A DNA stretch of 64,000 bases, from NCBI RefSeq assembly GCF_964340395.1, contig NC_135549.1, positions 19,281,342 through 19,345,341 on the forward strand, given 5' to 3'. Shown in pieces: positions 36,901-51,400 of the stretch. The notes below the pieces were generated by a model. It did not search any database. It was not told where the DNA came from and saw nothing but the letters and a program-made list of their open reading frames with translations. A program made the translations under genes and the position numbers. Numbering within the stretch: position 1 is the stretch's first letter; the number at the start of each line of letters is the position of its first letter. The DNA is from Glandiceps talaboti. Taxonomy: Eukaryota > Hemichordata > Enteropneusta > Spengelidae.

Positions 36901-39900
36901 TTGTATATTTGATTACACTGATCCTTCTATTGTCACACCATTGTCATATCCCTAGACAAGACATGAATATATACTAGACATTACATAGAAAAGATGAGCC
37001 TGCATTTTTTTAAAAACTCTCAGTATGAACAAAAGCCCTGCTTACACAATAGGAGCAAGTCAGTACCAATTTAGCTTTTTGAATTTATGTTTATCCTGGT
37101 AGTTATCATTTAGACATTTTGAAGGGAAAAAGCCCAAGTATGGCAAAGGTCATTTTGATGTTCATCACAGCACACAACATTCAACACCCACACACACATG
37201 ATTGCAATGATGGTTTGCTAATTTACATTACAACTATCCTGAAATATGCCAATTAGTATAACAATGTAGAAATGACAATTTGATATTATTAAACATTCAA
37301 GTCATTAAACTGTATTGTCATCACTCAGAGTACATATCAAAATATGATGTCCAAGCCCTGTTTGTTATGCAACATGTTGTGTAACTTTTTTCTTTAAGCG
37401 GAAAATATTTTGATTTGTAACTCAACGGATATCGTTATGAAAATATCCAAGATCAGGGTAAATCATTATCCTTGCTATTACAACAATCAATAATTAACAA
37501 TAATTACAAGATCACGGTCCTAAATCCAACATAGTGGATCTCAATGGCTGAAGCTGAAAAGATGCATGATACCAATAGCGGAAAAGAATTTCAAAAGAAA
37601 AGTACAGGTTTACTGTTTTGCAGTAAATAATTGACTGTGGACTGAGAAGCATGGTCTGTATTTTGCACAGACATCGTCGCAAACCACGACCGTTTTACGG
37701 TACCGTTCTTAACGAGCAGGTCCCTACTTTTATTTCAAAGAAATAATAGCTCTGGTTTGCTAGAATGTGCAGAGAGCTAATCAATAACATTGACATTATC
37801 AGAGCTAGAAAATTAGCAGTAGTCCAAAATATCATATCAAGACTATCAAATTTCTAAGGTCACTGGTAGTATGTCAGATCGATGGAAATCAATAGAAAAC
37901 TGTAATTGGAACAATGCGCTTGGCTAAATCTAACGACCCAATCTAAAAGTGAACGTCAAACTCTGATTGCAAGTTGTCAAAGTTTTTGTATGGGTTCATG
38001 GGAAGCACACAATGCCTAGTTTAAGAATGCTAACAATCAGGGATATACCCATTCTTATATAGATATTACTGAAGATTTTTCTTTACTGGGTTGGTGAAAA
38101 GCATGCAGTATGAATTTCTACACAAGTCATCACAACAAACATCAATTTTTTTTTTTTTTACAAACATCTAGTAATTTTTTTGTATAAAACTGGATGTAAT
38201 ATAAAAGGGTATTTATTTAGATGAAAAGAATGTGCACACAATAAATGACATTAAATTGGTATTTATGCACAGTTTTACAGTCCTGTTGTCTTATTATATA
38301 TGTACCAGAGATTACTTGTACTGGTGTGTGTGTGCATACTAGTGGCATTTGCATTGTAATGCAATACTGAAAACATCATTGCATACCTGCATGCAAATGA
38401 TATGCAAATGAGGACACTATTGTTTGTTCTACATAAAAAAATGTGTGATCGCAGAGTGTCATTTTTACAGAAATTTGTTGTTTCGGATAAAGATATGTGA
38501 TAATAACAGAACCCAATTCTGTGTGAGTGCCTGTGTGGGTACTCAGGGGTATTTGTACTTGTGCTTGCAGAATTTTCTGCTGCACTTTCACAAGCATAGC
38601 CACAGAGAGAAAACTGCAAACACTTGTGCAAATACCCTGAGTATGCCACACTTGCACTCACGCATCATGGAGTTCTGTCATAATATTCATGTAATCTCAC
38701 CTCTGTCATTGGTAACAATACTCTGAACAGATGACAAGTCAAGATTGACTAGAACATACTAACCCTGTATCTAGAAAGCAGTACTCTTAGTGAAGTCTGC
38801 GACTGCTCCCATGACATGTTACGTTCTGTTTTGTTCTGACAGCTACTGTTATCTGACAATCAATTCATGTATTACTTCAATGATATAATGTCAGATTTGA
38901 TAGCCTCATGTACTGACTTATGGGAATACTCAAAATGTCAAACCATAAATGTACACAAAAGCAGAATATTCATCAAAACATTCTAATTCAATTCAAAATT
39001 CAAACTGTGAGTTTGTTGTTTGAGTTTTTACTGTCTGACACATTGTATAGAACCATTAAAACCAAAATATCATTTCAAAAATGATTTTCCAACTGCTGTA
39101 GTGAATAGTGAAAAAAAAAATGTTTTCATTATCATTCTTGACAAAGCCAATGAGTTAGTTCCCTTTATTAGCAAAATATAAAGATGACTGTTAACTTAGA
39201 TAAAACAAAAGTGGTAGTTTTTAAAGCAGGAGGGCGTCTTGCAAAATCCGAGAAGTGGCTTTTTGATGGGAAACCATTAGAAGTTGTGTCCTATTATAAA
39301 TATTTAGGTATTATTTTCTCATGCAGGCTAATCTGGTCTACTGCAGCAAAAACTCTTGCTCAGCAGGCCAGAAAAGCCTTTTTCTCTATTCGAAGAGCGA
39401 CTCAAGTGACAGGGATGTTTGCGTTTGATGTTTATTTCAAAGTGTTTGACACCATGATACTACCTATCCTTACCTATGGGTGTGAAGTGTGGGGTTTTGA
39501 GAAACACGAATGTCTTGAACGGGTCCAGTATTTGGCTTGCCGATCGTTTTTAGGTGTTTCGGAGAAAGCTCCTAACGTGGCTGTCTTGGGTGAATGTGGG
39601 CGCAAGCCGATTTTCTTTTATACGGCAAAACGCTGTATCAAGTACTGGGCCAAAGTTATAAATATGCCCACGACTAGGTATCCAAGGAAGTGTTACGACA
39701 TGCTTTTGAATATAGAGAAATCTGGTGTCAGATCTAGAAGCACATGGGTGTTCAATGTCAAAAACCTATTGATAATGGCTGGTATGAGTAACGTGTGGGA
39801 TCTGCAAACTGTAAATAATATTAATGAGTTTATACATACCTTTTCTGAAAATTTTGAAAGATTTTTGTTTTCCGATTGGCTCAGCTACATTTGTTCTCTC

Positions 39901-40727
39901 GATAAATTGTCTACGTATTGCACTTTCAAATTTTACCTCAAGCCTGAAAAGTACTTACATGTAGTCAGAATCCCTGCTCACATGCAAATGCTTGCGAGAT
40001 TTCGTTGCTCGGCCCACTACTTACGCATAGAATCAGATAGAATTCATAGTATTGAGAGAAATCAGAGAATATGTCTTTTGTGTGATGTAAATCAGGTTGA
40101 AGATGAGTACCACTTTCTGCTAGTTTGTCCTTTCTTTTCCAACATAAGGACAAAATACATTCCTGCGCAATTTTTGGATACACCTTCAGATGTAAATTTC
40201 ATTGACCTACTTTCAAGTACAAATGTGGATCACATCCAGCGTTTGGCAGCCTTTGTTTTTCACGCTATGACTTTGAGAAAGAAACTATTAAAATGATGAT
40301 TTGTAATGTTTATTATATTTTCTCTCATTTGCTTGTGTATTTATTCATAAATTATGGTTCTGAATTGTCCTTTTTGTTTGAAAACATTTAAATCTTGTAT
40401 TTTGGGCCGATGGCCTTTGAGTACGAAATAAATGTGACATAAACTTCTATAAAGATGAAGGGTTACGGCCCAAAATGTCAGTTTTTCAAAAGTAAATTTG
40501 GTGCATATTGAGCATTCTAATTTTAACAATTACATGTTTCTGATAGCAGAATATGTTTCTGTACCAAAAAAAACCCCAGCATTCCACGATAACGCTTTTA
40601 ATGAATTTTAAATTCTGTTAAGTATGTTTCATTTCACAAACCATGAAGAGTATCCTATGATAAAGGTTATGAAAATGAAACAAAATGAGAACTTGAAGTT
40701 GTTTTGTATGGCTATGGTGGTTTCCTT

Positions 40728-40791
<64 letters not shown>

Positions 40792-40840
40792 AACAGTCAG
40801 ACAGACAGACAGTCAGACAGACAGACAGACACAGACAGAC

Positions 40841-40923
<83 letters not shown>

Positions 40924-42464
40924 CAAAATCCAGTGTTTGGCTATTTGTATACTGGTTTATACCACTCAAAGCCAGGAAATGTGCAACAATGTCTTTCTGT
41001 TTACCCTTCAGATAAACATTTACATTTAGTTGTGTCACCTAGACACACAATTTACATACACAGCCAAGAGACAAATACAAAATTAACTGATTTCATCAAT
41101 TTTTAAAAAACTACACTTCCCTAAATAATGGATGAAAAATCTAATCCACAGACCAGATAGAACAATACAATAACCATACTAGGAAGACAATGACAATTTC
41201 ATGTGAACTTACCACATTTTCATGCAGTGGTGGTTGGTGTTTATATGCCATAGCTGCTCTCACAAGTGCTGTGACTGCTTCAGCTCCCCATTCCCTCATT
41301 CGTAGGTGAGAATGTTGACAGACTTCCAACAAGTGACCTGTCACTGGTGTCCATAGGATCTCAATACGTGGTAAGTTAACCAACCCTGTCTCTAGTAATT
41401 TAGCAACAGCAAACAGTGATGGTTCCTGAAAATTGAAAACAGTCAAATATAATTCCAAGACAATAAATAATGGACATTTCTATTGCAGCACACATACATA
41501 TATGTGAAAGTACATGAACAAAAGACTGGCAAGTAAATATCCTAAAAAAAAAAAAAATTTAAAGAATGAACTGCGAAATGTTGAAAAATATCAAATGGAT
41601 CAAAAATGGAAAACATACTGATAGTGATAAAATAAATGCAACACACAAATGAAGAAAATGATTTTAAAAAGCTCCACATTTCAAACTTAAGGAAAATGTC
41701 AAAAAAAGTACTGGTTAAGTCGATACCTGTATGTGAAACATATATGAGAGAGTCAGACACAGGAAGGTATGTATGCACTCCCTATGTACATATTATTATC
41801 CACATATTGATAAAACAATAATACATTGTACTGGTGTTAATGTTACAATCTTACAGTTGTACACTTTCCAAAACTTTCAACTATTGATAAGATTAATAAG
41901 GATCAAGTTATACACACCAATATATGAAGAATGTTACCATTACATAAATCAAGTAATGTACCAGGAAAGTCTTTGCATGAGAGTCAGGTCAATGAGTCAC
42001 CCATATTCAATAATGATTTTAATTTTGATATCTGGTACATACTTTAAAATATACCTGGTATCTATGGGACACCTGTTGTCAGGGGTTACAAGAACAACTT
42101 ACTGAGATGTTGTAACTTGTATATATAATATTGTTTATTCTTTCTCTCTAGTTGGTAAAACCAATATACAGTTCTCCTGATTCAACATGTCTTAGGTTGC
42201 ATTCTGTTTATTGGTTTTGCTGACCAAATATTCTAATTTTTAAATTTTTAAATTTTCTTTTATTGCTGCATATATACATGCATTTTGTATTCATTTCTTT
42301 GAATGAGTATACTGGACAAATGGCTCAATCAAAAACTTAATCAATCAACAAATCAATGAACACAAACACATACAAAGCAATACATGAATGTAAGAAACGT
42401 ATACACACACACATGCATGCATGCACGTACACACACAAGCACACACGCATGCATGCACACACAT

Positions 42465-42508
<44 letters not shown>

Positions 42509-45432
42509 GCACGCACGCATGCACACACACTGAAGATGTGCATGACTGTAATCATTTTTACTGACAAACTTTGTGAGGATGTCATAGAAACTTAAGAAAA
42601 GTTAACTTACCCTGTTAGCATGTGCTAGTTCCATAGACTCAGAGGAGAGTTTACACAAAGCATCCACTAAGTGGTGCAGTGCTACATCATCTAGATATTG
42701 TGAGCTTTCAAATAACCTTGACAACATAGCCGACAGGACTGGTAATTCTGCCATCACTGCTGTAGTAATGACAGCATTTGGTCCCTCTGAGGCACCTCCA
42801 GCTTTCAAACTACCACCGCTGGCAGGTTTTAGACCTAGGATCCATGTCAAGTGTTGTAAGGTTGTGAGTACCAGATGCCAGGCACTGCCTAGAATACCAC
42901 CATGACAGTGTGCAACACTTAGAATAGCACGCATACACTGTAAGTTCTTGGCTGTTAACTGTCAATAAGAACAAAACCAGTAGTATATAGTACTGTTTCT
43001 TTCACTTCAAGTATTTCAACAAGAAATACAAGTACGTTTATTCCAGGGAGAAATTTCATTGTTACACCAACAAGTTGCTGTATTATAATTTAGACCCTGG
43101 CTATATAATGGATGAAGGGGTTCATGCAAAAAAAAAAAAAGTACTGTATGAAATTATCAGGGGTTGATATTTGACTACTGATAGTGGAATGCACTAGTTG
43201 ATAAGTGTCACTTACTGTAACGTGCATGCAAGTTATTTACATAAAAACTTGTTGATGTACAACTACAAGCTTGCAATTCCATTAACAATTTACCATATTC
43301 TGTTTTATTGCAAAAATTTGAAAACAAAAAAATGGGGAGAACGATACTACGGTCTAGCTGTCAAAGCATTAGCTGCAAGTTTGCTCATATTCTAACTTAT
43401 GATGAAGTATTAATTAACCAGGGTCTACTGTATAATAATCAAACTGAGTTTAGCTTGGGGAAAAAAAGAAACTCTGCACCAGTTATACTTTACATGTCAA
43501 CCAGTATGGTCATAATATGATATAGCTGTCTTGGAGTACAAAAATCTTAATCATCACCAGTTTGCTGGTTTGGCATCTTTTTACTCAATATATTCCACGA
43601 GTCTGATATTTCAATTCTAAATAAAACACTAGCCTGTTGGAAGGACAAATGAAATTTCTCCATAGGTATATCATACGTTGAGTATCATAGCATTGATTTT
43701 GCATGTATGATACATAATATGTATCATAAAATGCCAGATTTATTTATTAATCTATTTATTTACAGCATTTATTATACACTCCATAATTAGCGCACACTTT
43801 AAAACACTAGTTAGTAGCTGTAACGTTTGCTATATTTTTTGTTCTTATTTTCAACTCATTTATTTAATCACCTCATGATTAAATTTGACAAGCTCAGCAT
43901 TTCAGAAAATGTAAAATAATTTGTTGAAGAATGTTTTCTTCATACGTACAGATATCCAGTCAGCATACATAGGTACCATCAACACTAGCAAACAGGTAAA
44001 TTAAATTCTGAATCACCTAATATAGGAAGATTGAACACTTTCCATGCAGTTAATGTTTGATAAGTTTTCTAACATTCAAACGGAACAAAAAATATCAAAA
44101 ATATTACAGCTACTAGGGTTTTTAAATTAGCACACCTCTTCCTGGTTATCTCATGCTTCACTTCCACTGAAATATACATTTTTTTTAAACAAAGAAAACC
44201 CCCCATGTTTTTTAAGTGTGGATACTGAATTTACTGATACTAATCATTTGCAACCATAGAATTCATCTAAGTGGAATGAGATTCTGAAACAACTCTGCAA
44301 ATTTTGTTATACATGATTACATCTCAATTACGTGGCTCTTGCTACTTAAACTTTATTCAGAATTGTCAGCAGTTTTGTTAAAATTAAAGGCAGTAAGGAG
44401 GTAAGATCTAAATTCCAGGCATTTCCCAAAGAAAGTTATGGTACCAGGTACGGTATAATCTGTGTAAGTTTACCAGTCTCAAAAACAAAACTGACTAGTC
44501 TGTATAAAATTTCCATGACATGTAAATAATCAATGTTTATTATTATAAATCTTTGAACACTAGTCAAGAGAATATAAAATGATTGATTCGTCTTCCACTA
44601 TCCATGCTAACATAAGCGTTAAAAGCAAGTGTTAGTTTTCAAATTTTGTAACCACTTTAGACTAGACCCCGTCCCTCCTTTCTGACAACCAGGAAAAGTT
44701 GTTAATAGTAACAAAGCAAAGCAAAAGGTGCTAAAATGATCATAATTAGTATTACAGGAAAAGTGAAACTAAAGGGGTGCGGTATTAAAATGACATTCAA
44801 TAAACTGTGTGAGGTATTAGATACATTCAATACACATATTGGTTAGTAAAATGTGAAATACAAAAGATATCTACTGGGGACTCAAGCTAAACCTCTAGTG
44901 TAGTTGCATGACATATCAAAACAAAACTGGGTACTACAGGTACAGAACAAAATATCACATTTTGCAGCATTTTTACAAAATTTGTGTATTTTAATAGAAT
45001 TTGTAGTCTAGGATGCTGGGTTACATATTTCTCTAAAAGATTCACAAGTTACATAATTGTTATGTTTTATTCTTTGAATAACCATACCTTTACATAATTT
45101 TAGATGTGCACATGAGTGACTGGCAACAGTAACATGAACTACTAAACATTTGATTATAGTTTTACTACTGACACTCCATGCAAGTGAAGTGTTACTATAA
45201 GTTAGCTTAGTACAAACCAAACATTCCTTTAGAATACATACTTTTAGGTAAAGCATTGGGTTACAACAGAGTACAGACAAAGCTTGCTAGTAAATATCTA
45301 CTTTGGCTTTCTGTACAATTATACTAACGCTTTATCTCACAACTATTAGTATTAGAAAAATCTGTTAAACTAATTGATCTGTTTCACATTTAAATTGTAT
45401 TTAGGTGTGTGTGTGTGTGTGTGTGTGTGTCA

Positions 45433-45473
<41 letters not shown>

Positions 45474-48400
45474 GATGGATGGATGTATGTATGTATGCTC
45501 TACTAATAAACCATATCTGAATAATTTGATTGAAAACATACTACTATAAAACTATATCAAAACTTCTATTCAATTTGTCTTTGCTACTTGTATCTACCAT
45601 ACAGACAGCCTACAGTTCAACTCCCTACACCAAATTTTCCCTAACTGCCTATCTCACTCAGTAATGTGTATCTACCATACAGACCGCCTACGGTTCAACT
45701 TTCTTACCACGTTTTTTTATCTTCCAAGATTGGAGTAATCTTTACTGATTTCATCTTACCGACAGCCCTGAGTTCAAGTTACCAGTTTGTTGCTGCATTT
45801 TATGTGTCCTAGACCAACCCAGCTACAACTACTCACCATTACCGGTCCTTGTTGAGTCCCTAGTACTGTAGGTAATGGGGTGCCTACCGCTACTACCTGA
45901 TTACGTCCATCCGTGGCTTCTGGTGGCCCACTGTCTGCTGAGTATCCGATAGTCAGGAGATTATCTTTGCTTGAGGTGCGTCTGTGACCTACAAACAATG
46001 TAAAAAGTTACATATTTTTAGCAATTCTCAGTCAGTACCTGAAATAGAATATTACTGCCTAGGCACATCATAACAATGAACATTTGATTTCTTGGTCGAC
46101 ACCAAAACTTCCACTCCAAACAATTCATATGCATTAGTATAGGTGTGCATGAGAATAAGTCGACCTTCTTGTTCTATTTTGACCCACTAGCCACTAGCAT
46201 GAGGGTCAAATGCTATTGCAGGACTGAGATATTGAGAATTCACATCCATACGCGGCTGCAAAGATTTAAATTACACGAGGGAATTGAAGTATTGAAAAAT
46301 ATTTGTTTTGTATTTGTGCACTGCGGATTATTGTAAAAAAAATGAAGTGAATTTGGCTTTTTTGGGCAGACAACATTCAGTGGAATCCCGAGGTAGTGTT
46401 TCATTTGTACATTTGGTATTATTTCTTTTGCTCAATATGGTAGTACATAAAACTTTCTTTACGGTGCATACAGTACTTTGGTTATCATATATTTAACAGT
46501 AAATCATTCCTGGGGTTGGTATACTCCACGGTTTTGACCAGTAGATGTAAACTTTAGCAAATACCGGTATGGATATGGAGGACACAATGGATGCAGACAA
46601 CATCAATCAACTATCAAATACATATAGCCTAATTTGATGACAAGCTTACCACTATTTTAGCACAGTTATGTTGATGTTTAGACCGATTAGATCTCTTGAT
46701 TTTCACCATCAATATACTGGTATCATATTACTGTTAATACTATTAATGTTATAATGAAACACCAAAAAAGCATAATTATGTATTAGCACAAAAGAATTTA
46801 GAACAGGTATACAAATGAGGCACCAACTGGGAGCTCACCTGAAAGTAACTTGCCAAAAAAAAGCAAATTCACCCTTTCTTTCTACAATGACACATATTTT
46901 GCAGAACGGCAAAACAATACTCTACCTAGGTTTTAAAACATCCATATATGACATTGATGGCTGACACTTTAATTCCAAAATCAAATTTCAGACAAAGCAG
47001 GAAGATTGATGTGACACATGTTGTCATTTTAGTGCTGTGTTGTTACTTTTAAATACAACTGAAATCTTCATTCCATCATGGACATAGAATTAAATTCTGA
47101 AGTGCTTATTTCATAAGCAGCGCCCTCTAGTGACTTCATGTAGAAATGATCGTGAACTGATAAATCATGTCAAAGTAAGTTTCAAGATTACAAGTCTTCT
47201 TCTTTAGTTTACTTTTTTCCTTCAAAAATTGAAATAAAACAACAGTGTTTGGTTTTCAGAGCTTGTCTGTCTCGTGTTATGACAAGATGAATTCCTGGCA
47301 ATGAAGTCTGGTTCTGGCAGTGAAGAAAACACACTAATCAATTCACTACAAGGTGCTCTTTGTTAGGAAGGTATTAAATTCTTAGCGTTTTTTCAAAAGG
47401 TGTTCTTTGGTGCTTTGATTTTCTCAATCCCCACAAAAATACAAACTACAGACCCTGATGCAGTGAGATTGACAGCTGTGATTGTTACACATTGCCACGG
47501 AAAGAAAAAAAAAAACGATAACATTTGAACAATGAATGGATGCAGTATCACCTACCGCTAAACAGTTCCAGTAGATCTTTATCAAATAAAATTATCAAAA
47601 TAAAACAATGAGAAATGAAATGAACAGACAAAATGATATGATTTATCAAATGAATCATGCACATTCAACTGAACTGCTAGAGCAAAGACAACATCACCTC
47701 ATATCAAGCACTAGTCTGTGAGATGTGAGGAGTCATGCATCCCTATCAGCCAGCTGCAGCACTCACATAAATAAAGAGAGGGCCGATCATGGCTGACTGA
47801 CATGACATGTCTTACAGTCTAACCAAGTACATGCAATACATTACATGAATTTGATAAAGCCCACCACCATATAGTCTTACCAATGTCCCAATGTCTACAT
47901 GTACATCACACTGTCACAGTCACTGAATCAACATACCTCAGTTATTGCAAGTCAATTTTATCAATATTATATTCAGGGTGACTGCATCAACGTTTTAGAG
48001 AGAATGGCTCCATGGAAATGGCAATACATTTACAGGATAATGCACTAGTTTTAAACAAACAATTCATAGTATCGTTAGATTACTGCATCAACTTCTGAGA
48101 GAGAACGGTTCTTTGAAAATGGCAACATAGTTGCAGGACAATGCACTCAAACTTTAACAAACAATTTATGGTCCCGCTAGATTACAGCATCAACTTTTTG
48201 ACATAATGGGTCTGTGAAATTAGCAATGTAGTTACAGAAAAAAAATGCCATGATAGCTTTAACAAACATTACTTTTTTCCTCCTTCCCAACATAATTTTT
48301 TTTTTCATTTTAATACTCCTTACTTGGCTACCAACTCTGATAACAATACTTGCTGTGAATAGGGAGATGATGATTGTATCCCTGTATCATCTAAATTGCC

Positions 48401-51400
48401 TGCTATAGTGTGAAATACAAGGCTAAAGTTCACACAGTACATGCCATTGATCTATATTATAATATAACATAACAGGAAATGCACTGAGTTGTTACCGCTA
48501 TGAAATCTTTCTCAACTTTTGAGCTGTTTTCATTCTACACCAGGCAAGCAAAAGTATGTCTGACAGTGATGTCATTAAGACCATTCTACACAAAGTCAAT
48601 AATTTTATATATCACCCACTAACTTGACTATATAATGTATTTCATTATATAATGTTTTTCATTATAGGCCAATTTTGTAGTAAGTCAATCACTTTTTATA
48701 TCACCCACCAACGAAGAGTTTTTGTCTGATACATGCTATTAGGGCTATTCCATGTAAAGTCAATAACTTTTGATATCACTCACCCACTGCATGATACATG
48801 CCATTAGGACCATTCTATGCATAATCAATAACTGTTTATATCAACCATCAACTAACTGTGCAATACATGCCTATACGACCATTCTGTAGTACGTCAATAA
48901 CTTTTGATATCACCCACCAACTAACTGTGTAATACATGCTTTTAGGACCATTCACCCACCAACTTTTGATATCACCCACTAAAATAACTATAAACCAAAT
49001 AGCATAGAATAGCCAATATAACCACTGATACTAGCATGCTTTCAGTTATGTGTCATGGCAACACATTATTTAACTGAACTCTCAATCTGTGACAAATGAT
49101 GTCATCATTGGCATGTGCATGGTATAATGTCTAATAGCAGAATGGTCGTTATCCACTGGTGCTTTATTTGTGTATCTGATAACCTTTCTTCTGTTCATAA
49201 ACTCAGTGCCAGGTACATAGACTGTAAACTGAGTCATTTTTGCCACTACAAAATTTTAGTCTTCAGCCTGTTCTCAAAGATTAATTTTGACTATTAATTA
49301 CAAGACTTGTACAATGTTTTCATGTACCAGAAAAAAAGGCATTTTAGTCACTATACCGTTCTCATTTTTGCGTTTTTGTTTTCTAGTGAAATAAGTGAAA
49401 ATAAATCTTTAGTGAAAATTTGCAAGTTTACAGTATCTTTTGTTCCACTTATGTCATGTTAATACTTTCATACAAATGAAGTATCAGTGCCACTATTTCA
49501 CAACCAACTCATCATAATTTGCGGATAATGACCTTCTGTAGTTTGTGTATGGATAGTTTCTGCTCTATTTGAAAACTGACAAATTGCACAAAACAACATA
49601 GCTGTGTTACAACATTTTGAATTACATGTATGAAAATCCAGCTAAGCTTTTTCCCCCTTACAGGCCTGGGTTTAAATCCCACATTCTTGCATCAATGCTA
49701 GAATTATATTCTTTTGTTCTGTACCAATAATTTCTATGTGTAGCTCTGCAAGACAACTGTTTTTCACACCTACGTTTCAATCCAAATCTAACTATAACCG
49801 AGCCTTTAAAAAAATGATTTTCAAGCTATTTCAATAAGGAGCACACATTGTCAACTTGCCTTTATCTTTAGCACCTTGAGTTGAAGTGGTTGTTGACTGG
49901 ATATTCAGAACGGTCAAGGCGTAATGAGGGGGTAGTGATGCCTTACACAGTGATGTAATGAATGCATCCCTTGGTGTGTTCAAAGTCAGTTTACCACACA
50001 GACTGGCGTAGACTTGCATTGATTTCAGTATGGATTCTGTGGCTGTCTCATCAGTACTGAAATGAATAATGGAGAGAAACATTTCAACATTGCTTTCATC
50101 TCTACAATAAACGAGTATAAAACTACAATTCATAAAGTTCTGTTTTTGTACATACATTTTGCAAACTATTTATACAGTAAAAGTGCACATCACTGTGTAT
50201 TATTTGTTAACCACATACAGTATGTACGATAACATCCCATAATGCACGCAATACAAAGTCAAATACAGCAATATGCACATTTTGAATGTTTCAATCCATT
50301 GGGGTTTCATGTATATCTGTATCTGTATGCCTTCATAATCATTTTATTAAAGCTCTCTGAAGCTTTCCAACTTACATGTATGAAATAAACCCTTTCAGTC
50401 ACTTGTCAATGGAATATTTTTAATGATCATCCATACTGTTATTGTGGATAGGATTTGTCACTTTCAAAACAAACTTTGATCAGTCACATTTTTTTGCAAG
50501 GCCATCAACATCTGCAAGTTAGCAAATATCCGTTGCATAAAATAGTTATATTTCTATATCGTGCTTACCTTGCATCAAGAAGCAGTGCTAGAGATGGTAA
50601 CACTCCACACCATGATGAATTAACTAGACATTCCCATAGTGAACGTAGCCCTGAAATATGAACATATAAGAAGGTATGTGGAGGTCTTGCATCAAAAAAT
50701 GAGTGTGGCACTTCAAGAGTAAAATGAACACTTACAGACATGGTATTGGCTCTTGGACATCACAGATGGATGTGCCACTTTAAGTGTAAAATACGTAAAG
50801 ATTATAGTCTACGAAAATCGTAGATATATGATAAAAAATTTGTGTAAACCATTCAATGTTTTACACAAATTTTGTATCCTATGTCTTTTACTTTACAATA
50901 ACCAAAGTACAAATGCAAGTAATATTACCATAAAATTGATCTCTTTCTCTTTCTTAAAAGGAACAAAAAGAACTATCCCTTTATGGTTTTATTTACCTGC
51001 ATCAATATCATCTCCAATAACAGAATCCACCTGGCCATCACAATTGTCTGGCTTTTGACGGTCTCTTTCTTCTACTTTTTCTTGTTCTACTTCCAGCTCT
51101 GAGGTAATGATACTTGAAACACCTTTGACGATATCAAGTAGACAGCTGAAGGCCACTGACATGCCGTATCCATCCTGTATTGTACATGGTGGGGGGTCTG
51201 TCTTCTCTAGCATTTCTAAACTGAAAATTGAAGCAAATAACTCAGACTTTGAATCTGTGGACCACACGTGTCAGAATATCTTGCATCCCTTGATCTCTTT
51301 GACAAGGAAAGGTGATTAACAGTTTTAACTTTCTCTAATGTAATAATTTCCTCAAGAAATGGCATTATATTTTACATTCATACAAACTTTGCCTAATTCA

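Noticed and set aside
39184-40296. Host gene with a zinc finger
   Set aside because: The frame clearly continues a reverse transcriptase (LDKTK, YLGI, YGCEVWG) and is truncated at the 5' side as LINE copies are.
40624-41106. 160-codon frame with TDRQ repeats
   Set aside because: This is a translation of a (CAGA)n microsatellite; the same holds for the frames at 27664-28042.
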